The position numbers were made by a program, and so were the translations under genes. Of a stretch of 64,000 nucleotides of DNA, positions 27,695-35,439 are shown piece after piece. The notes beneath the pieces were generated by a model that had not been told where the DNA came from, ran no database searches, and saw nothing but the letters and a program-made list of their open reading frames with translations. The stretch comes from Paraburkholderia sp. BCC1886 (lineage in GTDB: Bacteria > Pseudomonadota > Gammaproteobacteria > Burkholderiales > Burkholderiaceae), in NCBI RefSeq assembly GCF_900996245.1, contig NZ_CAAJGK010000074.1:422531-486530 (forward strand), read 5' to 3'. Within the stretch, counting starts at the first letter, position 1. Every line of letters begins with the position of its first letter.

Positions 27695-28051
27695 TCAGTT
27701 GGAAGGCGTAGCCGGCCCGGAAGGCTGCACATAAGTCCGCACGCCCGCCAGCGGCGAACCATAGCCGCCAGCGTTGGTATTGTTGGGCAAGCCGTTAACC
27801 AGTTGCGCGCGCGGATCGGTCGGATTCAGATTCATCTCGCCCGCCTGCTGATTGCCGTGCGTCGGATACTCGCTGCCGCGCGCCGCGTTCGGCATCAAGC
27901 GCGGATTGTTCTGCGGCGCATTCGTATCGTCCTGCACGCTCAGGCCTTGCGCGCCCGCGTGTGCTGCGATGCCACATGCAATCGCGCACACGACCGGCCG
28001 CCATATGCCCGCGAGGCCCGCGAGGCCCGACATTTTCGAGGTTCGTTTCAT
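27695..28051 (-). CDS. Secreted hypothetical protein
   Basis: 118 residues with a signal peptide (hydrophobic core GLAGIWRPVVCAIACGIAA, cleavage near AHAGA-QG). The mature part is polar and Asn/Pro/Gly-rich (DDTNAPQNNPRLMPNAARGSEYPTHGNQQAGEMNLNPTDPRAQLVNGLPNNTNAGG) with no cysteine and no recognised domain, suggesting an intrinsically disordered periplasmic protein. The internal ATG at 28051 was chosen because the signal peptide begins there. It is divergent from the methyltransferase-like lipoprotein gene. Confidence 0.6.
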   Translation of the reverse strand: MKRTSKMSGLAGLAGIWRPVVCAIACGIAAHAGAQGLSVQDDTNAPQNNPRLMPNAARGSEYPTHGNQQAGEMNLNPTDPRAQLVNGLPNNTNAGGYGSPLAGVRTYVQPSGPATPSN

Positions 28052-28243
28052 ATCCGTCTCCAGCAAAGTGAACGAAGGCGACCGGGTGTGCGTGACGATG
28101 TCCAGCAAACGCCAGTCACCCTGTTTATACGCACGGCCCGCGCCATCGGATTCGACGGGTGCGCACATCGGCGACTCCAAACCCGATCCGCGCATATCCT
28201 TATGCCCATTGCCGACTTCTTTCCCCGCCGATCGCGCCCGATA

Positions 28244-29167
28244 ATGGATGCCATGACCTTCGACCGCCCTATCCCCGTTCTTCAGACTCGCGCGCTACGC
28301 GCGAAACTCGCAAACCTCACGATAATCAGCGCCGCGATTCTGCTGGGCGCGTGCGCCAACTCCAACGCACCCAACGCACCCGACGCACTCAACCCCTCCG
28401 CTACCACAGCCGCCCCAAACACACCCCAACTCACCGCCGCGATCGCCGGCCCGCAACGCGGCGACACGGCTCGCGCGCGCGACGTCTATCGCCACCCGCA
28501 GCAGACGCTGCAATTCTTCGAACTCGCGCCGTCGCAAAGCGTGCTCGAAATCGCACCGGGCGGCGGCTGGTACACGGAGATCCTCGCGCCTTATCTGCAC
28601 GATCACGGCACGTTGTACGAAGCACAGTACGACGGCGTGGGCGCGGCGCCATCCTCCGGCGAACAGGCCGGCCGCGCCGCCTTCGCACGCAAGCTGGCGG
28701 CGAGCCCGGCCATCTACGGGCACGTGGTGGTCGGCACGCTGCGCGCAGGCCAGTTCAGCGGCTTTCCGGCCAATGCGAGCGTCGACCGTGTGCTGACTTT
28801 CCGCAACATTCATAACTGGATAAAGGACGGCCAGATCGACGCGAACCTGCGCGCGTTCTACGCGGCGCTCAAACCGGGCGGACTACTCGGCGTCGAAGAA
28901 CATCGCGCCGCGCCCGGCACAACGCTGCAGCAAACCATCGACACCGGCTACGTAACCGAAGCCTACGTGATCGAACACGCGCAAGCCGCCGGCTTCGTGC
29001 TGGTGGGCAAGAGCGAGATCAACGCCAATCCGCGCGACACCAAAGATTATCCGCACGGCGTCTGGTCGCTGCCGCCGTCCTACGAGGGCGGCGACGCCGA
29101 CCGGGCCCGCTTCGCGGCCATCGGCGAGTCGGACCGCATGACCTTACGTTTCGTTAAGCCCAGGTAA
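28244..29167 (+). CDS. Exported class I methyltransferase-like lipoprotein (COG4798-type)
   Basis: About 307 residues; starts at 28202, 28244 or 28253 are all possible. Residues about 25-45 form a signal with lipobox LLGAC. The remainder is a Rossmann methyltransferase fold: SVLEIAPGGGWYTEILAPYL is motif I, ASVDRVLTFRNIHNWIKDG motif II/III, and YAALKPGGLLGVEEHRA motif IV. Such predicted methyltransferases with export signals form a conserved family of unknown substrate. S-adenosylmethionine is not known to be abundant in the periplasm, so either the fold is repurposed or the protein acts before export. It lies 56 bp upstream of the leu leader. Confidence 0.75.
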   Translation: MDAMTFDRPIPVLQTRALRAKLANLTIISAAILLGACANSNAPNAPDALNPSATTAAPNTPQLTAAIAGPQRGDTARARDVYRHPQQTLQFFELAPSQSVLEIAPGGGWYTEILAPYLHDHGTLYEAQYDGVGAAPSSGEQAGRAAFARKLAASPAIYGHVVVGTLRAGQFSGFPANASVDRVLTFRNIHNWIKDGQIDANLRAFYAALKPGGLLGVEEHRAAPGTTLQQTIDTGYVTEAYVIEHAQAAGFVLVGKSEINANPRDTKDYPHGVWSLPPSYEGGDADRARFAAIGESDRMTLRFVKPR

Positions 29168-29222
29168 CCGGCGAGTCGGAGGTCCATCGAACCGGGACGG
29201 CGCTTGACGCCGTCTCGATAAT

Positions 29223-29321
29223 ATGTTCCCATTGCGCCCTATGTACCGCGCCCAGACCACCCTATCGCTACTACTAGCCCGCTCTACCGGGCTAGGTCTG
29301 CTGCCGCGCGCTGCTCTCTGA
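29223..29321 (+). CDS. leuL: Candidate leucine-rich leader peptide of leuA
   Basis: A 32-codon frame, MFPLRPMYRAQTTLSLLLARSTGLGLLPRAAL. It contains ten Leu codons, five of them CTA, a codon rarely used in this GC-rich genome, including CTA-CTA-CTA in a row. An internal ATG at 29241 is an alternative start. The CTA run overlaps a perfect stem AGCCCG/CGGGCT (29276-29293). Downstream, ACCGG (29364) and CGACCGG (29373-29379) can pair alternatively with CCGGTCG (29405-29411), just ahead of the leuA Shine-Dalgarno. This is the layout of a ribosome-stalling leader that senses charged tRNA-Leu. A classical terminator is not obvious, so the mechanism may be translational. Confidence 0.7.
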   Translation: MFPLRPMYRAQTTLSLLLARSTGLGLLPRAAL

Positions 29322-29448
29322 ATTACCTGACGCACCGCTGAATTCCCCCAGTCAAGACTTAGCACCGGTTCCCGACCGGCGGCTTCACTTTGTCTTTTCG
29401 TCGTCCGGTCGACACACCTGTTCAGGTCGATTTCCAAGGATGATGAAA

Positions 29449-31167
29449 ATGTTGAAGAACCCTGCCACCAAATACACCGCCTTCAAACCTATCGATTTGA
29501 AGGATCGCCAATGGCCGTCGCGCAGCATCACGCGTGCGCCGATCTGGATGAGCACCGATTTGCGCGACGGCAACCAGTCGCTGTTCGAGCCGATGAACGC
29601 CGAGCGCAAGATGCGCATGTTCAAGACGCTGGTGCAGATCGGCTTCAAGGAAATCGAAGTCGCGTTTCCGTCCGCATCGCAGACCGACTTCAATTTCGTG
29701 CGTGAGTTGATCGAAGGCGGTCACATCCCCGACGACGTCACCATTGAAGTGCTCACGCAGGCCCGCGACGACCTGATCGAACGCACTTTCGAATCCTTGC
29801 GCGGCGTTCCGCGCGCCATCGTTCACCTGTACAACGCCACGGCGCCGGAATTCCGCCGCATCGTGTTCAACCTCGAAAAGAGCGGCGTCAAGGAACTCGC
29901 GCAAGGCGCCGCGCGCACCATGAAGCGTTTCGCCGATGCCGCGCCGGAAACGCACTTCACGTTGCAATACAGCCCCGAAGTATTCAGCGGCACCGAACTC
30001 GAATTCGCGCGCGAAGTGTGCGACGCCGTATTCGACATCTGGCAACCGACGCCCGATCACAAGGCCATCGTCAACTTGCCCGCCACGGTCGAAATGTCGA
30101 CGCCGAATGTCTACGCGGACCAGATCGAATGGATGCACCGCAATCTCGCGCGCCGCGATTCGCTGATCGTCTCGGTCCACCCGCATAACGACCGCGGCAC
30201 CGCGGTCGCCGCCGCCGAACTCGCCGTGATGGCCGGCGCCGATCGTATCGAAGGCTGCCTCTTCGGTAACGGCGAGCGCACCGGCAACGTCGATCTCGTG
30301 ACGCTCGCGCTGAATCTCTACACGCAAGGCGTCGACCCCGAACTCGACTTCTCCAACATCAACGAAGTCGCGCGCACTGCCGAGGAATGCACGCAGTTGC
30401 CGGTGCACCCGCGTCATCCGTACGTGGGCGATCTGGTGTTCACCGCGTTCTCGGGCTCGCATCAGGATGCGATCAAGAAGGGGCTCGCCGTGCAGAAGCC
30501 GGACGCCATCTGGGAAGTGCCCTACATGCCGATCGATCCGAGCGATCTCGGCCGCACCTACGACTCGGTGATCCGCGTAAATAGTCAATCGGGCAAGGGC
30601 GGCATCGCGTATTTGCTCGAACAGAGCTATGGCGTCGTGTTGCCGCGTCGCCTGCAGGTCGATTTCAGCTCGGCCGTGCAGCGCTACACCGATGACAGCG
30701 GCCACGAAGTCACGCCTACGCAGATCTGGGAATTGTTCCAGCAGGAATACGTGCAGAACGCCGCGCCGATCCGCTACATCGGCCACAGCCTGTCGGAGCG
30801 CGACGGACGCGAGCACATCAAGCTCACGGTCGAGATCAACGGAACGCCGCGTGTGTTGAACGGCCAGGGCAACGGTCCGCTGGATGCGTTGATGCACGCC
30901 ATCGGTGCTCCGGTGCGTATCCAGCACTACGAAGAGCGCGCACTCACACAAGGTGCGGATGCCCGCGCGATCGCCGTTGCCGAGATGGCCGGCGCGGATG
31001 TGGCGGGCAGCGCGTTCGGCGTGGGCGTCGATGCGAATCTGGTGACCGCGTCGATTCGTGCGGTCATCAGCGGCGTCAATCGTGCATATGCGCGCGCCAA
31101 TCCCGAAGCGCAAGCGCGTTTCTTCGAAATCGCGTTGAACGAAGCAGCGGAGCGCATCGCAGTCTAG
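29449..31167 (+). CDS. leuA: 2-isopropylmalate synthase
   Basis: 572 residues, the long LeuA type (about 560) found in beta- and actinobacteria. It condenses acetyl-CoA with 2-oxoisovalerate, the first committed leucine step. The HMGL-like TIM barrel begins APIWMSTDLRDGNQSLFEPM with the catalytic R-D-G-N-Q block; metal ligands lie in SVHPHNDRGTAVAAAELA; GCLFGNGERTGNVDLVTLALN follows. The C-terminal LeuA allosteric dimer domain (about 440-572) is intact. AAGGA at 29436-29440 favours the third in-frame ATG at 29449. A leucine-rich leader precedes and a terminator follows, so leuA is a solitary, self-regulated unit. Confidence 0.95.
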   Translation: MLKNPATKYTAFKPIDLKDRQWPSRSITRAPIWMSTDLRDGNQSLFEPMNAERKMRMFKTLVQIGFKEIEVAFPSASQTDFNFVRELIEGGHIPDDVTIEVLTQARDDLIERTFESLRGVPRAIVHLYNATAPEFRRIVFNLEKSGVKELAQGAARTMKRFADAAPETHFTLQYSPEVFSGTELEFAREVCDAVFDIWQPTPDHKAIVNLPATVEMSTPNVYADQIEWMHRNLARRDSLIVSVHPHNDRGTAVAAAELAVMAGADRIEGCLFGNGERTGNVDLVTLALNLYTQGVDPELDFSNINEVARTAEECTQLPVHPRHPYVGDLVFTAFSGSHQDAIKKGLAVQKPDAIWEVPYMPIDPSDLGRTYDSVIRVNSQSGKGGIAYLLEQSYGVVLPRRLQVDFSSAVQRYTDDSGHEVTPTQIWELFQQEYVQNAAPIRYIGHSLSERDGREHIKLTVEINGTPRVLNGQGNGPLDALMHAIGAPVRIQHYEERALTQGADARAIAVAEMAGADVAGSAFGVGVDANLVTASIRAVISGVNRAYARANPEAQARFFEIALNEAAERIAV

Positions 31168-31204
31168 TTGCCGGACCGCTGAGGTTTTATCTGGTCTGAT
31201 CAAA

Positions 31205-31229
31205 GGGGCGCTTCGGCGCCCGTTTTTTT
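31205..31229 (+). terminator. Rho-independent terminator (after leuA)
   Basis: GGGCGC-TTCG-GCGCCC stem-loop followed by GTTTTTTT. Confidence 0.92.
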
Positions 31230-31279
31230 CGCGCCGACTCTTCGTGCGGCACGCGCCGAAATTCTCTGCATGACCACCC

Positions 31280-31318
31280 ATGTCGATGCCGCCACGATCC
31301 CGATAGACGCATCGACAT
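31280..31318. promoter_or_regulatory. Perfect 10-bp inverted repeat upstream of the sulfonate-type operon
   Basis: ATGTCGATGC (31280-31289) and GCATCGACAT (31309-31318), centres 29 bp apart. It lies about 235 bp before the first operon gene. Possible operator or paired half-sites; not matched to a known regulator. Confidence 0.45.
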
Positions 31319-31473
31319 TTATCCCGGCGTCATAGCATCCACAACTCCTGCCCCAACGCCGCCAAATACATCGTCGGCCATAAGCATAGCTCGATTACTT
31401 GCTTGTCCTGACGAGTCGCCTCGACAAGAATGTCTCTGCCTCATTCGCGCCAGTCGCCCCTGCTAACGCTGCC

Positions 31474-31513
31474 GTTCGTGCGCTGTTCGTGCGCTGTTCG
31501 TGCGCTGTTCGTC
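31474..31513. repeat. 11-bp direct repeat, about 3.6 copies
   Basis: GTTCGTGCGCT repeated exactly three times (31474-31506) plus a partial copy. It ends 40 bp before the start of the substrate-binding protein gene. Slippage here would change leader length. Confidence 0.85.
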
Positions 31514-31553
31514 CTTGGCCGGCACCGTCCATCACATCAGAAAAATCCATCGC

Positions 31554-32621
31554 ATGCGCGCTATCCGTTTGCTGAAATCGCTATTCACGGTCGCTATGTT
31601 TTCGCTGGCCGCCAGTCATGCCTATGCCGACAAACCCGCCGTCATCCGCATTGGCGTCGCGCAGCAAGGCACGGGCGATCCACCCACGTTCGGCGGCTCG
31701 CCCGCGGCGACCGTACAACTGCGCCAGTCGCTCGAAAAAGAATTCGCAGCCGACGGCATCAAGGTGGAATGGCTGTTCTTCAAGGGCGCGGGCCCCGCGG
31801 TCAACGAAGCGATTGCCGACAAGTCGCTCGACTTCGCGCTGCAAGGCGACCTGCCCGCCGTGCTCGCGCGTGCCAACGGCCTCAAGACCCGCCTCATTCT
31901 CGCGTCGGGCGTGCGCAGCGGCATCAAGATCGCCGTGCCGCCGGACTCCGACGTGCATGGCATCAAGGATCTGAAAGGCCGCCGTGTCTCGATCTTTCGC
32001 GGCACCAATCTGCAACTCGTGGTCGACAACGCGCTCGCGAAGAACCAGCTCGACGAACGCGATCTGCGCGTGATCAACCTCGACACGGCCAGCTCGCTCG
32101 CGGCACTCGCGTCCAAAGGCATCGATGCGTCGGTGAACGACTACCACCTGTACAAGCTGCGCGATCAGGGCCTTGCGAAAATCATCTACGAATCGCAGAA
32201 CGACGGGCCGCAACTCACGCGCCAATCGCATCTGCTGGTGCTCGACGATTTCGATCGCGCGCATCCCGATGTCGTGCAGCGCGTGGTCAATGTGTTCGTC
32301 AAGGACTCGCAATGGTCGTCCGACGAAGCGAATCGCGACGCGCTCTTCAAGCTGTGGGCGAAAAGCGGCGTGCCGTACTCGTCGTGGCAGGCGGAGTTCG
32401 CCAATCAGACGCTGAAAGACCGCGACTCGCCACTGCTCGACCCGTTCATCGTCGCGCGCTACAAGTCGGTTGCGCAAGACGCATTGAAGCTCAAGCTGAT
32501 TCGTCAGCCGGTCGACGTCGACAGCTGGTTCGAGCCGAAATATCTCGACAACGCGCTGCACGCGCAGAAGCTAGAGCACTACTGGACCCCCTACGACGCA
32601 GCGGGCAAACCGCTTGGCTAA
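31554..32621 (+). CDS. Aliphatic-sulfonate-type ABC transporter substrate-binding protein
   Basis: 355 residues with a Sec signal peptide (cleavage after SHAYA, residue 25). The mature protein opens AVIRIGVAQQGTGDPPTFGGSP and continues with SLEKEFAADGIKVEWLFFKGAGPAVNEAIADKSLDFALQGDLPAVLARANG, the SsuA/TauA-like NMT1 fold of periplasmic-binding proteins for sulfonates, nitrate or thiamine precursors. DLKGRRVSIFRGTNLQLV is a further family block. It delivers substrate to the two permeases downstream (gap 11 bp). The actual ligand is uncertain; sulfonates or sulfate esters fit the neighbouring flavin monooxygenase. First gene of a five-gene operon. Confidence 0.85.
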   Translation: MRAIRLLKSLFTVAMFSLAASHAYADKPAVIRIGVAQQGTGDPPTFGGSPAATVQLRQSLEKEFAADGIKVEWLFFKGAGPAVNEAIADKSLDFALQGDLPAVLARANGLKTRLILASGVRSGIKIAVPPDSDVHGIKDLKGRRVSIFRGTNLQLVVDNALAKNQLDERDLRVINLDTASSLAALASKGIDASVNDYHLYKLRDQGLAKIIYESQNDGPQLTRQSHLLVLDDFDRAHPDVVQRVVNVFVKDSQWSSDEANRDALFKLWAKSGVPYSSWQAEFANQTLKDRDSPLLDPFIVARYKSVAQDALKLKLIRQPVDVDSWFEPKYLDNALHAQKLEHYWTPYDAAGKPLG

Positions 32622-32632
32622 CCGGAGCCCCC

Positions 32633-33502
32633 ATGAGCCAGCCCGCCATTACAGCCGCGCGTGAAGCCCGCGAATCTCGCGAGGCCACCGGCACGCAGCA
32701 GGACCAGCACGCGCCATGGCATCGCAATGCCCGGTTGCGCTCGCTGTTATGGCGGCTCGCACCGTGGCTTCTGCCCGCCGTGCTGTTCGCGCTCTGGAGC
32801 ATCGGCTGCGAACGCGGCTGGATCGCGCCGCAGATTCTGCCGCCGCCGGCGCGCGTCTTCGACACGTTCGTCGAACTCGCGCGCAGCGGCGACCTGCTGC
32901 GCAATACGCTGATCAGTTTGCAACGCGTGCTGCTCGGCTTTGCAGCGGGCACGGCAGTCGGTTTTACGATCGGCGCGGCGCTCGGTCTGTCGCGCACGCT
33001 CGAGGCGTACGTGTTGCCGAGCTTCAACGCGCTCGTGCAGATTCCGGTACTCGGCTGGCTGCCGTTCCTGTTGTTGCTGGTCGGCGTGGGCGAGCCGCTC
33101 AAATACATCCTGATCGCGCATGCGGCGCTGGTGCCCGTCACGCTCAGCACCTTGCAAGGGTTCCGGCAGACGCCGCCCGCGCTCGACGAAGTGGCGCGCG
33201 CGTTCGAATACACACGCTGGCAGCGGATTGTCTATCTCGTGCTGCCCGCCGCGGTGCCGACGCTCGCCACCGGCTTGCGGCTCGCGTTTACCAAAGCATG
33301 GCTCGCGCTGGTGGTGGTCGAGCTGGTCGCCTCGTCCGAAGGTCTGGGCTATCTGATCGTGTACGGCCGGCAGTTGTTCCAGCTCGATCTGGTGATGGCG
33401 TCGGTCGTCGTGGTCGGCGCCATTGGCTTCGCGATGAACCGCCTGCTCGATGCGCTCGAAGCGCGCTTGCGGCGTGGTCAGCCTTCCGCGTTTCGCGAGT
33501 AA
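32633..33502 (+). CDS. ABC transporter permease, SsuC/TauC type (first of two)
   Basis: 289 residues. After a polar 45-residue N-terminus there are about six membrane helices. The EAA loop that docks to the ATPase is visible as DEVARAFEYTRWQRIVYLVLPAAVPTL, and PVLGWLPFLLLLVGVGEPLKYILIAHAALVPVTLSTLQGF matches BPD_transp_1 domains of sulfonate/nitrate importers. ATG at 32633 follows the binding-protein stop by 11 bp. It is distinct in sequence from the permease at 33559, so the transporter probably has a heterodimeric membrane core. Confidence 0.87.
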   Translation: MSQPAITAAREARESREATGTQQDQHAPWHRNARLRSLLWRLAPWLLPAVLFALWSIGCERGWIAPQILPPPARVFDTFVELARSGDLLRNTLISLQRVLLGFAAGTAVGFTIGAALGLSRTLEAYVLPSFNALVQIPVLGWLPFLLLLVGVGEPLKYILIAHAALVPVTLSTLQGFRQTPPALDEVARAFEYTRWQRIVYLVLPAAVPTLATGLRLAFTKAWLALVVVELVASSEGLGYLIVYGRQLFQLDLVMASVVVVGAIGFAMNRLLDALEARLRRGQPSAFRE

Positions 33503-33558
33503 GGGCGACGCGGGTTATTCGCTCCCCGCGCTCACCGCACATTGACAAGGAACACTCG

Positions 33559-34455
33559 ATGACCCGCTTCTCTTTCAAGCGTGCCGATCCGTCGAAACCG
33601 GCTGCTTCGCCGTCCTCCTCCGCCTGCGATTGCGGCGCGCCCGCCTCGTTCGTCAAGGCCGCACAGCGCAGTGCGCGTATAAAACGCAAACCGCGCCGGA
33701 TCGACTGGCGCGGCGCCGTTCTGCCGCTCGTCGCGATGGCTGTCTGGTGGGCCGTCTCGGAAGCGCATCTGGTGAAAAGCGGCCTGCTCGTCAGTCCGGG
33801 ACAAGTGCTCGCGACCGCCTGGCAGCAGATCGTCAGCGGCGCGCTGGTCAAAGCCCTCTCCGCGTCGCTCGCGCGGGAAGCGAGCGGTTTCGTAATCGGC
33901 ACGGCAGGCGGCCTGCTGCTCGGCAGCGTGCTGGGTTTCTCGCGCATTGCCACGCGAATCATCGGCCCGAGCTTCGATACCTTCAAACAGATTTCGCTGT
34001 TCGCGTGGATTCCGCTGATCTCCGTCTGGTTCGGTCTCGGCGATGTCGCGAAGGTGGTCTTCCTCTCGCTTGCGGCATTGCTGCCGGTGACGGCCCACAC
34101 TTGCGACGGCATTCACGCCGTGCCGCGCGCGTATATCGAAGTGGCGCGGGCATTCCGCTATTCCCGCCTGCAACTGATTCGCGCAGTGATCCTGCCTGCC
34201 GCGTTGCCGTCGATTTTCACCGGCATCTACCTCGCTCTCATCTACTCCTGGCTTGCGACGCTCGGCGCCGAATATCTGCTGGTGGCCGGCAGCGGGATCG
34301 GCAATACGCTGATCGACGGCAGCGAGCAGTTTCGCATGGACCTGGTGCTGTTCGGCGTGATCGTCGTGGGCATCACGGGCTGGGCGTTGAACGCGCTGGC
34401 ACGCGCCGCCGAACGCGCCATTTTCGCGCGCCGCTTCAAGCAATCCGCCCAATGA
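33559..34455 (+). CDS. ABC transporter permease, SsuC/TauC type (second of two)
   Basis: 298 residues. A 50-residue basic N-terminal extension with CDCGAPASF precedes about six membrane helices. The EAA loop reads IEVARAFRYSRLQLIRAVILPAALPSI. FKQISLFAWIPLISVWFGLGDVAKVVFLSLAALLPVTAHTCDGI is typical of the family. The Cys-x-Cys in the N-terminal tail is unusual and might bind a metal. An ACAAGGAACA Shine-Dalgarno precedes the ATG. Together with the 32633 permease and the 34478 ATPase it forms the membrane complex. Confidence 0.87.
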   Translation: MTRFSFKRADPSKPAASPSSSACDCGAPASFVKAAQRSARIKRKPRRIDWRGAVLPLVAMAVWWAVSEAHLVKSGLLVSPGQVLATAWQQIVSGALVKALSASLAREASGFVIGTAGGLLLGSVLGFSRIATRIIGPSFDTFKQISLFAWIPLISVWFGLGDVAKVVFLSLAALLPVTAHTCDGIHAVPRAYIEVARAFRYSRLQLIRAVILPAALPSIFTGIYLALIYSWLATLGAEYLLVAGSGIGNTLIDGSEQFRMDLVLFGVIVVGITGWALNALARAAERAIFARRFKQSAQ

Positions 34456-34477
34456 CGCAACCCACTCAGGATCGCCC

Positions 34478-35365
34478 ATGACCACGTCCGCCACCGTCTC
34501 CGACGGGCTCGACATCCTGCATGTCGGCAAAGACTATCCGCAACGCGGCGGCGCCCCGCTCGCCGTGCTCGACGACATCAATCTGCGCGTGCGCCCCGGC
34601 GAATTCGTCAGCGTGGTCGGCTCGAGCGGCTGCGGCAAGTCGACCTTGCTGCGACTGATCGCCGGACTCGACACCGACTATCGCGGCGAAATCGTGGTGG
34701 CCGGCGAACGCGTGCGCGACACCTCGCTCGAACGCGGCATCGTGTTTCAGGATCACCGCCTGTTTCCGTGGCTCACCGCCGCGCAGAACGTGCTCGCGGC
34801 GCTACGCAACGCGCCGCTGTCCGCGAAGGAAAAGCGCGAGGCGGTAGCCGACCATCTCGCGCTGGTCGGACTGAACGGTTTCGAAAACGCGTATCCGCAT
34901 CAACTGTCGGGCGGCATGGCGCAACGCGTGGCGATTGCCCGCGGCCTCGTCAACCGGCCGCGCGTGCTGCTGCTCGACGAGCCGTTCGGCGCGCTGGATG
35001 CGCTCACGCGCGGACGTCTGCAAAACGAGTTGCAACGCATCTGGGCCCACGAACGCATCACGATGATTCTCGTCACGCACGACGTGGACGAAGCGCTGTA
35101 TCTGGGCGACCGCGTCGTCACCATGGCGCCGCGGCCCGGGCGCATCGAACGGATTGTCGACGTGTCGCTGCCGCGTCCGCGCGAGCGGCACGATCCGCGC
35201 TTCATCCGTCTGCGCGACGAAGTGCTCGCCGATTTCGCCGAGACCGCGGACCCTGCCGACGACGCGAACGACGACCGGCCATCCGGCGGCGGCACGCCAG
35301 TCGCGCCGGCCGCGCATGCCGCGCCGGTCAGTCCGCCGATCACCGAATGGCGGCTCGCCTGGTAA
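34478..35365 (+). CDS. ABC transporter ATP-binding protein, SsuB/TauB type
   Basis: 295 residues. Walker A GSSGCGKST (48-56), Q-loop GIVFQDHRLFPWLT, signature LSGGMAQRVAIARGL, Walker B VLLLDEPFGALD and the switch His in LVTHDVDEALYLGD are all intact. The HRLFPWLT segment and RPGRIERIVDVSLPRPRERHDPRF C-terminus are typical of nitrate/sulfonate/taurine ATPases. A Pro/Ala-rich tail of about 50 residues follows the core and is longer than usual. It starts 22 bp after the second permease gene and energises the uptake system. Confidence 0.9.
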   Translation: MTTSATVSDGLDILHVGKDYPQRGGAPLAVLDDINLRVRPGEFVSVVGSSGCGKSTLLRLIAGLDTDYRGEIVVAGERVRDTSLERGIVFQDHRLFPWLTAAQNVLAALRNAPLSAKEKREAVADHLALVGLNGFENAYPHQLSGGMAQRVAIARGLVNRPRVLLLDEPFGALDALTRGRLQNELQRIWAHERITMILVTHDVDEALYLGDRVVTMAPRPGRIERIVDVSLPRPRERHDPRFIRLRDEVLADFAETADPADDANDDRPSGGGTPVAPAAHAAPVSPPITEWRLAW

Positions 35366-35439
35366 TAAGGCACAAGCAAGAGCACAAGCGAAGAGCAGCC
35401 AGCGAAGAGCAGCCAGCGCCCTTAAATCACGGAGCAACG

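Noticed and set aside
29360..29400. Classical terminator in the leuA leader
   Set aside because: The available stem (CCGGT/ACCGG) is only five base pairs and is not followed directly by a T-run, so it was not listed as a terminator.
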